Below the pieces are notes generated by a model. It was not told the origin of the DNA. It did no database searches and saw only the letters and a program-made list of their open reading frames with translations. A stretch of DNA of 64,000 nucleotides, from NCBI GenBank assembly GCA_965216025.1, contig CBDCEX010000012.1:230592-294591 (forward strand), in the 5' to 3' direction. This DNA is from JADFQT01 sp965216025 (GTDB lineage: Bacteria; Chloroflexota; Dehalococcoidia; Lucifugimonadales; UBA3495). Shown here one piece after another: positions 27,129 to 36,404 of this stretch. The first letter of the stretch is position 1; each line of letters starts with the position of its first letter. A program made the position numbers and the translations under genes.

Positions 27129-27785
27129 TTAGGGAACTCCCACAGTGACCAGATCCCGTATATTTTCGTAAGTAGCTTTTCCGATGTCGTGGACTAGGAC
27201 TATATCGGAGACTGCTTTGAAGTGGCCGTTTTGCTCGCGGTAGTCAATGATCAATTGCGCCCGAACATCGCCGATGCCCGGCAGAGTGGTTAGAGTGCTC
27301 AAAGGGGCGGTGTTCAGGTCGATCAAGTTTCCTGGTAAGCCTCCTGGTAAGCCTGCTGCCGGTTGACCGGACGGCATTCCGCTGGAAAACTCCGATCCTT
27401 GGGCCAAGATTGGAGGCGAGGCGGCAGGCGGAGGCAGCTCCCCCAATTCCGGGATATAGAAGTAGCGTTCGTCGGCAACCCGCAGAGCCAGATTGACCGC
27501 GGAAAGGTCTGCGCCCGGGGTCGCGCCTCCGGCGGCGTCTACAGCGTCTTCTAGGCGGTCGCCTTCCTGCAGGGTGTAAACCCCGGGTTTAACCACAGCG
27601 CCGCTGACATATACTTTTAGAGCGTTAAGAGCTTGAAACACGGAAGGGGAAATTGCATCTCCTGGCGTCTCACCGTTCCCCGGCTCCATGGCGGGCGGCG
27701 GCACTACCTGGATGGGAGGCCGGTCTTCCTGGCTGACCCACAGTACTCCCGCCGTCACCACCAGGATGCCGGCCAAAAAGGTCAA
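27129..27785 (-). CDS. comEA: ComEA-like DNA receptor (SLBB plus helix-hairpin-helix)
   Basis: This protein of at least 218 residues has one N-terminal membrane segment (FLAGILVVTAGVLWV), an SLBB domain (VYVSGAVVKPGVYTLQEGDRL) and a C-terminal helix-hairpin-helix (LIDLNTAPLSTLTTLPGIG) that binds DNA. It lies directly upstream of comEC. The TTG at 27785 is the only start near the frame. Upstream codons (EQLSHYRHTL) are also open but have no ATG before a stop, about 50 bp from the IS701 insertion at 27841, so the native start and promoter were probably lost. Confidence 0.88.
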   Translation of the reverse strand: MTFLAGILVVTAGVLWVSQEDRPPIQVVPPPAMEPGNGETPGDAISPSVFQALNALKVYVSGAVVKPGVYTLQEGDRLEDAVDAAGGATPGADLSAVNLALRVADERYFYIPELGELPPPAASPPILAQGSEFSSGMPSGQPAAGLPGGLPGNLIDLNTAPLSTLTTLPGIGDVRAQLIIDYREQNGHFKAVSDIVLVHDIGKATYENIRDLVTVGVP

Positions 27786-27840
27786 AAGAGTATGCCGATA
27801 GTGCGATAATTGTTCATAAGAAGGTGCTCACCATCCCTAG

Positions 27841-29291
27841 TACTACAACGACGAGTTGTCTGGTAGGATGGCTGGACAGATGATGTTGGGTGGTTTGAGT
27901 GATGGATGCGGCGAGCTTCGAGCGGGTCTACGACAGCCTTCAGGAATTCCACGCCTTCTTTGCGGCCTCCTTCGGCCGCAAGCAGTGGCGGGATCACAGC
28001 GGGAATTACCTTCAGGCGCTGCTGGTGCAGGACCAGGAGCGGCGCAACGCCGAGAATCTCTCGGAATCGGTGGGCATCTCGGCCCGGGCGATGCAGCGCT
28101 TTCTCACCGAGGCCCGGTGGTCCGATGAGACAGTCATAGGGCGGTTGCAGGAATACTTGGCCCCCAGGCTGGGACACCCGGAGGCGGTGTGGGTGTTCGA
28201 TGGCAGCGACTTCCCCAAGCAGGGCAGGAAATCGGCGGGAGTGGCCCGGCAGTACTGCGGCAGGCTGGGCAAGGTGGCCAACTGCCAGGGTGGGATGTTC
28301 CTGGCCTACGTCAGCCCGCTGGGCCGGGCGTTGGTGGACAAGCGGCTGTATCTGCCCAAGAGTTGGACCTCCGACCAGGACCGGTGTGCTGCGGCGGGTG
28401 TGCCGGAGGACCGGCGGAACTACCGGTCAAAGACGGAGTTGGCCCTGGAGATGCTGGAGCGGGTCCTGGAGTTGGGCTACCTCAGGGCCGAGTGGGTTGC
28501 CGGAGACGACGCCTTCGGGATGTCGCCGACCTTCCGGGAGGGACTGGCGGCCCTGGGGATGCGCTACGTGCTGGACGTTCCGGGCGGCACTACGGTCTGG
28601 CCCTTGGACCCGGCTTGGACCAGTCCGGAATATCCGGGGTTCGGCCGCCCCCGCAAACCCAAGCTGCGGCCTGGGCAGCGGCGGACCATGGAGCAGCGCG
28701 GTGATGAACTGCCGGATGAGGCTTGGCGGGAGATAACGGTGGCCCAGGGAAGCCAGGGGCCGCGCACCTACCGGTTCAGTGCCCAGCGGGTGCGGGCCAC
28801 CAGGAGGCGCAAGCCCGGCGAGGAACTGTGGGCCGTCTGGCGCCGGAACCTGGACGGCAGCGAGCCCCGCTACTACCTGTCCAACGCTCCCGAGGGCACA
28901 ACCTTGGAGACTCTGGCCTACGTGGGTGGGTCCAGGTGGCGCATTGAAACGGAGTTCGAGACTGAGAAGGGTGACGTGGGGCTGGACGAATACGAGACCC
29001 GCAGCTGGGCAGGGTGGCATCACCACATAGCCATGTGCCTGCTGGGTGGGGCGTTCCTGCTGAGCCTGCAGCAGGATTGGGGGGAAAAAGATGCCCCGGA
29101 TCACGAGGCCACAGGTGTACCGGGTGGTGCGGGAGATGCTGCCCCGGGAGCAGTTCGGGCCCGATCAATTGCTGTTGTGGCTGGAGGATACGCAGCTACG
29201 CAACGAACGGGCTCGCCGTTCCCACGAGAGACGCCGCTCCACCCGCCGCGAAAGCAGGATGGAGCCGCCACCTTAAACCCGTCGTGTAGTA
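27841..29291 (+). mobile_element. IS701-family element, copy 1
   Basis: The element is 1451 bp, with ends tactacaacgacg (left) and cgtcgtgtagta (right, one T short of copy 2). CTAG target duplications are at 27837-27840 and 29292-29295, matching the YTAR preference of IS701. The right CTAG is also the left border of MITE copy 3. Confidence 0.9.
27902..29276 (+). CDS. IS701-family transposase with a +1 shift near the C terminus, copy 1
   Basis: From MDAASFERVYDSLQ the protein shows an IS701-type DDE domain: VWVFDGSDFPKQG (first Asp), GNYLQALLVQD, WVAGDDAFGMSP (second Asp) and GSRWRIETEFETEKGDVGLDEYE (Glu). At ggggggaaaaag (29079-29090) one base must be skipped to reach the conserved-looking tail MPRITRPQVYRVVREM, ending at 29276. 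Read without the shift, the frame runs on through the element end to 29422. The identical shift occurs in copy 2. Confidence 0.88.
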
Positions 29292-29469
29292 CTAGAAGTC
29301 TGGCCGGAAAGCCATTGGCCGGGTTTTGCGCTACGCGAAGCAGAGGTATTCAAGACTTATATGGCATGGTGGTGCATGTAATACGTTGCAACACCCACTA
29401 TGCCATCGATAATCGACGTTAAGAAAACGCTGGCCTAGGGGGAATCGAGGTTTCCGGCCAGACTTCTAG
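29292..29469 (+). mobile_element. MITE family M1, copy 3, between IS701 and IS630
   Basis: A 170-bp body (29296-29465) is closely similar to copy 1 and has CTAG borders. The left border is shared with IS701 copy 1. The right border is followed directly by the TA target of IS630. Confidence 0.92.
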
Positions 29470-29471
29470 TA

Positions 29472-30782
29472 CAGGTGGGCTGAAAAGCCCGAGTAGTATA
29501 ATGAGCGCGTTGAGGTTGGAGAGATGAAGTGTGGTGGTGAAGGCGATGCGTGGACCGAAACCTCCCGTGGTGGAATTATCCCCGGAAGAGCAGCAAGGAT
29601 TGGAAACCCTGGTGCGCCGATATAGCACCCCCCAGCAGTTGGCCCGGCGAGGCAGAATCATTCTGTCTGCCGCGGCTGGCCTGAACAACAGCCAAATAGC
29701 CCGCGAAGTGGGCCTGGATGTGGATACGGTACGGTTCTGGCGCAACCGCTGGCTGGGGCTACAGGCAGCCATTCTGGAAGACCTGAGTATAGAAGAAAGG
29801 TTGCGGGATGCGCCTCGTCCTGGGGCTCCCGCCCGGATCACCCCAGAGCAAGTTTGCCAGATCATGTCCCTGGCTTGTGAGGCCCCCAGCCAGTGCGGTC
29901 GTCCTATCAGCCAGTGGACCAGCCGGGAATTGGCTGATGAGATCATCGAAAAAGGCATCGTAGAACGGATTTCCCCCCGTCATGCGGCCAGGCTTCTAGA
30001 AAGGGGGACCTGAAACCCCACCGGATACGCTATTGGTTGACACCCTCCGGGGACGAGCACTATGACGCCAAAGTCACTGACATCTGCGATCTGTACCGAG
30101 AAGCTCCCGCCTTGGTCCAATCTGGGGAGCGAGTGATGAGCACTGATGAGTTGACCGGAGTACAGGCCCTGGAGCGCAAACATCCTGGGTTGCCCTTGGC
30201 GCCGGGGAAGGTGGAACGGCGGGAGTTTGAGTACATCCGGCATGGTACACGCTCCTTCATCATCAGTCGGGATGTGGTGACGGGTCAGATTGTTGAGCCC
30301 TATGGGGGGCCCAGACGTACCGAAGCGGACTTTCTGCAGCATGTGGAGGCAGTGATCGCTAGCGATAGGGCGGCTCAGCGGTGGCATTTTGTGGTGGACA
30401 ACCTGGACACGCACCGTTCTGAATCTCTAGTGCGCTGGGTAGCCAGAGAGTCTGGGCTGGACCTGGAGTTGGGTAAGAAGGGCAAGTGGGGCACATTGGC
30501 GAACCGAGAGTCCCGGGCCGCATTTCTCAGCGATCCCAGCCACTGTATCGTGTTTCACTACACCCCCAAGCACACGTCATGGATGAACCAAGTGGAAATC
30601 TGGCTGAGCATTCTGGTGCGAAAACTGCTACAGCGAGGGTCATTCAGATCGGTGACCGATCTGAAACAGAAGGTGTGGGACTTCATCGACTATTACAACC
30701 GGACCATGGCAAAGCCCTTCAAATGGACTTACCAAGGCAAGGTGCTGGTCGCATGAACTGCCGGGTTATTTACGCCAACCTG
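29472..30782 (+). mobile_element. IS630-family element
   Basis: The ends read caggtgggc and gccaacctg and are flanked by the TA dinucleotide (29470-29471 and 30783-30784), as expected for IS630/Tc1 elements. It lies between MITE copy 3 and IS701 copy 2. A TATAAT-like box precedes the transposase. Confidence 0.85.
29531..30756 (+). CDS. IS630-family transposase, frameshifted in the middle
   Basis: The N-terminal half (160 residues) has helix-turn-helix domains (LNNSQIAREVGLDVDTVRFW) and ends HAARLLERGT. The C-terminal half continues, in another frame, LKPHRIRYWLTPSGDEHYDAKV and carries the DDE core with FVVDNLDTHRS and HYTPKHTSWMNQVEIW. The halves join if one G is added to the G5 run near 30002-30006 (RGDLKPHR), or by a -1 slip there. 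Some IS630 members use frameshifting, so loss of function is not certain. Confidence 0.88.
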
Positions 30783-30788
30783 TACTAG

Positions 30789-32240
30789 TACTACAACGAC
30801 GAGTTGTCTGGTAGGATGGCTGGACAGATGATGTTGGGTGGTTTGGGTGATGGATGCGGCGAGCTTCGAGCGGGTCTACGACAGCCTTCAGGAATTCCAC
30901 GCCTTCTTTGCGGCCTCCTTCGGCCGCAAGCAGTGGCGGGATCACAGCGGGAATTACCTTCAGGCGCTGCTGGTGCAGGACCAGGAGCGGCGCAACGCCG
31001 AGAATCTCTCGGAATCGGTGGGCATCTCGGCCCGGGCGATGCAGCGCTTTCTCACCGAGGCCCGGTGGTCCGATGAGACAGTCATAGGGCGGTTGCAGGA
31101 ATACTTGGCCCCCAGGCTGGGACACCCGGAGGCGGTGTGGGTGTTCGATGGCAGCGACTTCCCCAAGCAGGGCAGGAAATCGGCGGGAGTGGCCCGGCAG
31201 TACTGCGGCAGGCTGGGCAAGGTGGCCAACTGCCAGGGTGGGATGTTCCTGGCCTACGTCAGCCCGCTGGGCCGGGCGTTGGTGGACAAGCGGCTGTATC
31301 TGCCCAAGAGTTGGACCTCCGACCAGGACCGGTGTGCTGCGGCGGGTGTGCCGGAGGACCGGCGGAACTACCGGTCAAAGACGGAGTTGGCCCTGGAGAT
31401 GCTGGAGCGGGTCCTGGAGTTGGGCTACCTCAGGGCCGAGTGGGTTGCCGGAGACGACGCCTTCGGGATGTCGCCGACCTTCCGGGAGGGACTGGCGGCC
31501 CTGGGGATGCGCTACGTGCTGGACGTTCCGGGCGGCACTACGGTCTGGCCCTTGGACCCGGCTTGGACCAGTCCGGAATATCCGGGGTTCGGCCGCCCCC
31601 GCAAACCCAAGCTGCGGCCTGGGCAGCGGCGGACCATGGAGCAGCGCGGTGATGAACTGCCGGATGAGGCTTGGCGGGAGATAACGGTGGCCCAGGGAAG
31701 CCAGGGGCCGCGCACCTACCGGTTCAGTGCCCAGCGGGTGCGGGCCACCAGGAGGCGCAAGCCCGGCGAGGAACTGTGGGCCGTCTGGCGCCGGAACCTG
31801 GACGGCAGCGAGCCCCGCTACTACCTGTCCAACGCTCCCGAGGGCACAACCTTGGAGACTCTGGCCTACGTGGGTGGGTCCAGGTGGCGCATTGAAACGG
31901 AGTTCGAGACTGAGAAGGGTGACGTGGGGCTGGACGAATACGAGACCCGCAGCTGGGCAGGGTGGCATCACCACATAGCCATGTGCCTGCTGGGTGGAGC
32001 GTTCCTGCTGAGCCTGCAGCAGGATTGGGGGGAAAAAGATGCCCCGGATCACGAGGCCACAGGTGTACCGGGTGGTGCGGGAGATGCTGCCCCGGGAGCA
32101 GTTCGGGCCCGATCAATTGCTGTTGTGGCTGGAGGATACGCAGCTACGCAACGAACGGGCTCGCCGTTCCCACGAGAGACGCCGCTCCACCCGCCGCGAA
32201 AGCAGGATGGAGCCGCCACCTTAAACCCGTCGTTGTAGTA
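30789..32240 (+). mobile_element. IS701-family element, copy 2
   Basis: The element is 1452 bp, in the same orientation as copy 1, with complete ends tactacaacgacg / cgtcgttgtagta. CTAG duplications are at 30785-30788 and 32241-32244. With copy 1 it brackets MITE copy 3 and IS630 in composite-transposon fashion. Confidence 0.92.
30850..32224 (+). CDS. IS701-family transposase with a +1 shift near the C terminus, copy 2
   Basis: It is nearly identical to copy 1 over its full length (DDE motifs FDGSDFPKQG, GDDAFGMSP, RIETEFETEKG). The same G6A5 run precedes the C-terminal MPRITRPQVYRVV tail and requires a +1 shift. In the unshifted frame translation ends just inside the element at 32238, giving a different 50-residue tail. 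Either product could be the active one. Confidence 0.88.
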
Positions 32241-32321
32241 CTAGCTGGCAGCGCAATAATGGCATGCAGAACCGATGGGACGTCCCAACAACCTAGTCTC
32301 TCAACCCGGTGGGCGGCTACC

Positions 32322-32351
32322 TTGTACCTGGCGCCTTGGGCCTATTATAAT
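32322..32351 (+). promoter_or_regulatory. Sigma-70-type promoter of ilvE
   Basis: A -35 box TTGTAC and a -10 box TATAAT are separated by 18 bp, 33 bp upstream of the ilvE start. It lies outside IS701 copy 2. Confidence 0.7.
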
Positions 32352-32383
32352 CTAGCCCAGTTTCTGGCTAAAGGGGTATCGTC

Positions 32384-33346
32384 GTGAATACAGGGCAATC
32401 CACTTCCCAATCTGGCGAGCTGCAGGCCTTCTTCAGGGGCAATTACGTTCCGTTGAAAGATGCCAACGTTAACATAATGACCCACGCCCTGCATTATGGA
32501 ACTGGCGTATTCGAGGGGATCCGGGGAAACTGGAATGCCGAAAACGGGGTGGTCAACATCTTCCGGCTTCGGGAGCATTACGAGAGGTTGCTCCGAGGAT
32601 GTCGGCTCCTAATGCTGGACATTCCCTATACGGCGGATCAGCTCTGCGACATCACGGTGGAGTTGGTGGAGCTAAACGGGCACCGGCAGGACATTTATAT
32701 CCGCCCGCTGGCCTATAAGAGCGCGGAACTGGTGGCGAATCTAAAACTGCAAGACCTGGAAAGCGATTTCACCCTGATCACCATCCCCTTCGGAAATTAC
32801 CTGGGGTCCGACACCCTTAGATGCTGCACTTCTTCCTGGCGGCGGGTGGACGACCCGATGATTCCGGCCCGCCTAAAAATTTGCGGCATCTATGTAAACA
32901 GCATTTTGGCCAAAACCGAAGCGACTCTTGCTGGTTTCGATGAAGCCATTATCCTCAATCATGACGGGCATGTCTGCGAGGGCTCCGGCGAAAATCTGTT
33001 CCTCATCGTCGACGGAAAGGTGATTACCCCCGCGCTGGAGGATAACGTCTTGCCCGGCATCACGCGGGATACCGTCATCCAGTTGGCTCAGAGCGAGCTG
33101 GGGCTGGAGTTGGTGGAGCGGAGCGTAGACCGCAGCGAGCTTTATCTAGCGGATGAGGTGCTGCTGACTGGTACCGCAGCTCATCTAACGCCGGTAGTGG
33201 AGTTGGACAACCGTCCCATTGCCGATGGAAAGACCGGGCCTATATCCGCCCAGCTGCAAAATATGTACTTCGATATAGTTGTAGGCCGGAATCCCAAATA
33301 CCTCCACTGGTGCACTCCGGCATCGCCCCGGCCAGTCGCCGTCTAA
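32384..33346 (+). CDS. ilvE: Branched-chain amino acid aminotransferase
   Basis: This 320-residue class IV PLP aminotransferase catalyses the last step of Val/Leu/Ile synthesis or the first step of their breakdown. It has HALHYGTGVFEGIRGNW, IYIRPLAYKS, the PLP-lysine region ARLKICGIYVNSILAKTEA and CEGSGENLFLIVDGKVITP. The GTG at 32384 follows an AAGGGG-type Shine-Dalgarno. It is monocistronic; a clear promoter lies just upstream, close to IS701 copy 2 but independent of it. Confidence 0.93.
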   Translation: MNTGQSTSQSGELQAFFRGNYVPLKDANVNIMTHALHYGTGVFEGIRGNWNAENGVVNIFRLREHYERLLRGCRLLMLDIPYTADQLCDITVELVELNGHRQDIYIRPLAYKSAELVANLKLQDLESDFTLITIPFGNYLGSDTLRCCTSSWRRVDDPMIPARLKICGIYVNSILAKTEATLAGFDEAIILNHDGHVCEGSGENLFLIVDGKVITPALEDNVLPGITRDTVIQLAQSELGLELVERSVDRSELYLADEVLLTGTAAHLTPVVELDNRPIADGKTGPISAQLQNMYFDIVVGRNPKYLHWCTPASPRPVAV

Positions 33347-33397
33347 GCTGGTGTTTAAATGTCCCTTGAGTTCCAGGCTCAAGGAGTCATCCCGTTT

Positions 33398-33503
33398 TGG
33401 GCTTCGGCTTCCTCTCCCCCAAGGGGAGAGGAGTGAGGTGAGGGGTATCACCCTCATCCCAATCTTCTCCCATCCAGCCATCCAGGGAGAAGGGGCTATT
33501 ATC
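33398..33503. repeat. Dispersed repeat family R2, copy 2 (reverse of 21788)
   Basis: cctctcccccaaggggagagg and the joining segment gtgaggtgaggggtatcaccctcatccc match copy 1 in reverse. The second hairpin has a short extra ccatccagccatcc in its loop. The remaining gap to the transporter gene is featureless. Confidence 0.85.
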
Positions 33504-33593
33504 AGGAGCCACAAAACCCCTTTTAGTCTCACCCTCTCCTAGGGGGAGAAACCAACTTTTCCTACCCCTTTAGCCCGGTCAGCGGCTGCTATT

Positions 33594-34493
33594 CTATCCC
33601 GACCCCAGCGCCACCATTCCGATGATGATCAAGGCTATTGAGGCCAGTTTGAGACCCAAGGCCTGGCGTGTCAGGGATTCGTCCATCAACCCCCAGCGAG
33701 CGGTGCTCAGGATGGTGGAAATGATGAAAACGAAAAGGGGACGGGTGCCGAGGACCGCCGCTACCAGAGAAATGGGTCCCAGGTCGCTGGCGGCCAGGCC
33801 TAGAATGATGGCGATGATGGGCAGCACCCCTTCGCCGAGCAACATCAGCAGCAAAGTGTTGCGTCCCCGCAGGACTGAGGCCAGCTGACGCCAAACGCGG
33901 GGGTGGGCAAACAGCGCGAATACCAGGACGACGCCCAGCTGCTGCAGGGCGAACACGTTCCAGATCGACAAGCTTTCCAGGGCGTATTTGGCCGCGAAGA
34001 AACCTACCCCCAGACCGAGGGCGCTACCCAGGAGGAGGGGGGTCCCGCGGGTTGGCAGCAGCAAGTGGCGATCCGGGAAGTTTCGCAGGGAAATCAACAT
34101 GGTTCCCAATACAACCAGGGCGATGGCTCCCCATTGGGTGGGAGCCAGGGTTTCCCCCAAGAAGAAAACCGCCAGGAGGGCCACAAAGATGGGGTTGATT
34201 TGGGTTATCGCGATGGCCCGGGTCGCCTCGTCTAATTTCAGTCCGGCAAACATCAGCGCCAGGCCAATTCCTACAGCCAGGCCGGAGGCCAACGCCATGC
34301 CCAATCCGTCCCGGGGAGCGTCTAGGGGCAGGCCGGTCATCAGCAGCACCAGACCGGAGTTAAAGCTCAGCACCAGGGCGATCCAGAGATAGAGAAGGAA
34401 GACGCTGGGCAGGTGGTGGTCCAGGAGACGCTTATCGATTACGCTGACCACGCCGAAACAGGCCGCGCTGGCCATCGCCAGAATTACCCACAT
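33594..34493 (-). CDS. EamA/DMT-superfamily transporter
   Basis: This 299-residue inner-membrane protein has about ten hydrophobic segments in two repeated EamA halves. The first contains ITQINPIFVALLAVFFLGE, the signature end of an EamA repeat. The second contains GPISLVAAVLGTRPLFVFIISTIL. Such transporters export amino acids or metabolites; the substrate is unknown. It stands alone, convergent with ilvE. Confidence 0.88.
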   Translation of the reverse strand: MWVILAMASAACFGVVSVIDKRLLDHHLPSVFLLYLWIALVLSFNSGLVLLMTGLPLDAPRDGLGMALASGLAVGIGLALMFAGLKLDEATRAIAITQINPIFVALLAVFFLGETLAPTQWGAIALVVLGTMLISLRNFPDRHLLLPTRGTPLLLGSALGLGVGFFAAKYALESLSIWNVFALQQLGVVLVFALFAHPRVWRQLASVLRGRNTLLLMLLGEGVLPIIAIILGLAASDLGPISLVAAVLGTRPLFVFIISTILSTARWGLMDESLTRQALGLKLASIALIIIGMVALGSG

Positions 34494-34643
34494 GGATGGC
34501 GATCCTCACGTGAAATGGGGAATTGCGATTATGTTGGCATAGTCCGGCGGCTGCAAGCAAGCCGCCTGGTTACCGGTTTTTGTGGCACATGCCAGGTTGG
34601 ATCCATCTATGGCTCCCCAACTGCAAGATGCTGACTCATACCA

Positions 34644-34652
34644 TGCTATAAT
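34644..34652 (+). promoter_or_regulatory. Extended -10 promoter for the SDR gene
   Basis: TGCTATAAT lies about 73 bp upstream of the ATG at 34725. No convincing -35 box is seen, which fits an extended -10 type promoter. Confidence 0.5.
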
Positions 34653-34724
34653 CTGGCCCAATCTCTTTAGCGCTACAATTCTCGTACAACTCAGAAAGTT
34701 GAAGAAGAACAGGAGGTGCATCTT

Positions 34725-35477
34725 ATGGGCAAGCTGGAGGGCAAGGTGGCTTTAATTACGGGCTCGGGGCGCAACATCGGTCGAGCCACCGCCCTGAAAT
34801 TGGCCGGCGAAGGGGCCAATGTGGTGGTCAACGCCCGCAGCAATAAGGAAGAGGCGGAATCGGTGGCCGCGGAAGTCCGCCAGTTGGGAGTCAAGGCTCT
34901 GCCCATTCTGGCCGACGTGGCCAATAAGGAGCAGGTCGACAGCATGGTGTCCATGGCCATGTCGGAGTTCGGTCGGGTGGACATCCTGATCAACAACGCG
35001 GCGATACGGCCTCACAAGTCCTTTCTCGACGTTACCCTGGAGGACTGGGAGGAGGTTAGGGGGGTGGTGCTGGATGGCGCTTTCTACTGCACCAAGGCGG
35101 TCATTGGATCTATGGTGGAAAACAACTACGGCCGCATTCTGTTTTTCACCGGCGGTGGAGCTTTTGCCGGTCCGGGCCAGCGGGCGCACGTCTCTGCCGC
35201 CAAGATGGGCTTGGTGGGAATGGCCCGGTCCCTAGCCTCAGAATTCGCGCCGAGCAACATTAGGGTGAACGTGGTATCGCCGGGGAGCATCGACACCAGT
35301 AGAGCTCATCCGGAATGGTATGCCGCTAGAGGCGCGCCAAATACCGATGGCATACCTATGGGCCGACAAGGCAGTCCCGATGAGATCGCCTCGGCGTGCC
35401 TTTTCCTGGTTAGTGATGATGGCGGGTTCGTTACCGGACAGACCCTGCATGTCAACGGCGGCGCCCAGTACCATTAA
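34725..35477 (+). CDS. SDR-family protein with the catalytic Tyr replaced
   Basis: This 250-residue protein has a GSGRNIGRA nucleotide-binding motif, an ILINNAA motif and the VTGQTLHVNGG C terminus, so it is a classical SDR. In the active site Lys160 is kept (HVSAAK), but the Tyr position is Val156 with His155 next to it, and the Ser region reads FTGGG. Activity as a normal dehydrogenase is therefore doubtful. ATG 34725 was chosen over GTG 34716 because AGGAGG lies 8 bases upstream and overlaps that GTG. Confidence 0.88.
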   Translation: MGKLEGKVALITGSGRNIGRATALKLAGEGANVVVNARSNKEEAESVAAEVRQLGVKALPILADVANKEQVDSMVSMAMSEFGRVDILINNAAIRPHKSFLDVTLEDWEEVRGVVLDGAFYCTKAVIGSMVENNYGRILFFTGGGAFAGPGQRAHVSAAKMGLVGMARSLASEFAPSNIRVNVVSPGSIDTSRAHPEWYAARGAPNTDGIPMGRQGSPDEIASACLFLVSDDGGFVTGQTLHVNGGAQYH

Positions 35478-35545
35478 GCGGCCAGTCCGGATTACTGAGC
35501 TTTGAATCTACAGCTAAACGCGGCTGGAGGAGCGACCGTTTGAGG

Positions 35546-35591
35546 AAATCCCCCCATATCCCCTTTTTGAAAGGGGGACTGAGGGGGATTT
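35546..35591. repeat. REP-like palindrome, third copy
   Basis: aaatccccccatatcccc and ggggactgagggggattt form an imperfect palindrome. It matches the 24346 copy, including the gatcc/ggatc flanks, in reverse orientation. Confidence 0.8.
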
Positions 35592-35635
35592 GGATCTCTC
35601 GAGTTTGGTATTTCTTATAGGATATTGGTTGCTGT

Positions 35636-36310
35636 CTAGTCGCGGAATCGAAACTCTTTCAGGTCTTCGGATATAACTAGCTTGGCCTCGGTGACTTCCT
35701 GAATATCTTCTGGAGTCCAGCCCGGGGCATGCTCCTGCAACTCAAAACCCTGGGGAGTCACCGCAAACAGTCCCAGGTCAGTTGCAATCAGGGTCACTGC
35801 GCCGGGAGCGGTTATCGGCAGCTGGCATCGTTTCAGCATCCGGGGCTTACCATCCCGAGTCGTATGCTCCATCGCGATGAACACTCGCTTGGCGCAGGCC
35901 GCCAGGTCCATCGCGCCGCCGATTCCGCCGCCCTTGCGGTTGGGGATGCGCCAGTTGGCGAAATCGCCGTTTTCCGCCACCTCGTAGGCCCCCATTACCG
36001 TAACGTCGACCATCCCCTTGCGGATCAAGGCAAAGGAGTCGGCGTGGTGGACGATGGCCATTGCCGGCATCGCGGTAACGTTTTGGCCCCCGGCGTTAAC
36101 CAGATGCTTGTCCTCCTGCCCTTCCGGAGCCAGCGGGCCGTAGCCAATGACCCCGTTTTCCGAGTGGAAGATGATCTCTTTGCTGGTGTCGATATAGTTG
36201 GAGCACAGGGTGGGCATACCCACGCCCAGATTCACGATCCACTCGCTCTGAAATTCCATTGCCAGGCGGTCGCACATGGCTTGGCGCTCAAGTCTGGGTT
36301 TTTCGGCCAT
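35636..36310 (-). CDS. CoA-transferase subunit B (family I, 3-oxoacid type)
   Basis: The protein has about 224 residues from the ATG at 36310 (MAEKPRLERQAMCDRL). VNLGVGMPTLCSNY and HSENGVIGYGPLA contain the family I active-site Glu, which forms the glutamyl-CoA intermediate. GGAMDLAACAKRVFIAMEHT is also conserved. It follows subunit A on the same strand and forms the heteromeric enzyme with it. The 3-oxoacid or 3-oxoadipate type is likely, but the acid substrate is not certain. Confidence 0.92.
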   Translation of the reverse strand: MAEKPRLERQAMCDRLAMEFQSEWIVNLGVGMPTLCSNYIDTSKEIIFHSENGVIGYGPLAPEGQEDKHLVNAGGQNVTAMPAMAIVHHADSFALIRKGMVDVTVMGAYEVAENGDFANWRIPNRKGGGIGGAMDLAACAKRVFIAMEHTTRDGKPRMLKRCQLPITAPGAVTLIATDLGLFAVTPQGFELQEHAPGWTPEDIQEVTEAKLVISEDLKEFRFRD

Positions 36311-36404
36311 CTCTAACCTCCGGTTGCGTGGGATGATGACGGGGAACTGGGCCAGGGTCAGCTGTTTGGGCCAGGAATCTAGTTCGGGCAATCTAGTTTG
36401 GGAT

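Noticed and set aside
32244..32384. T-box or attenuator upstream of ilvE
   Set aside because: gtgggcggctacc loosely recalls a T-box antiterminator, but the consensus is not met and the 140-bp leader has no clear stem I or terminator.
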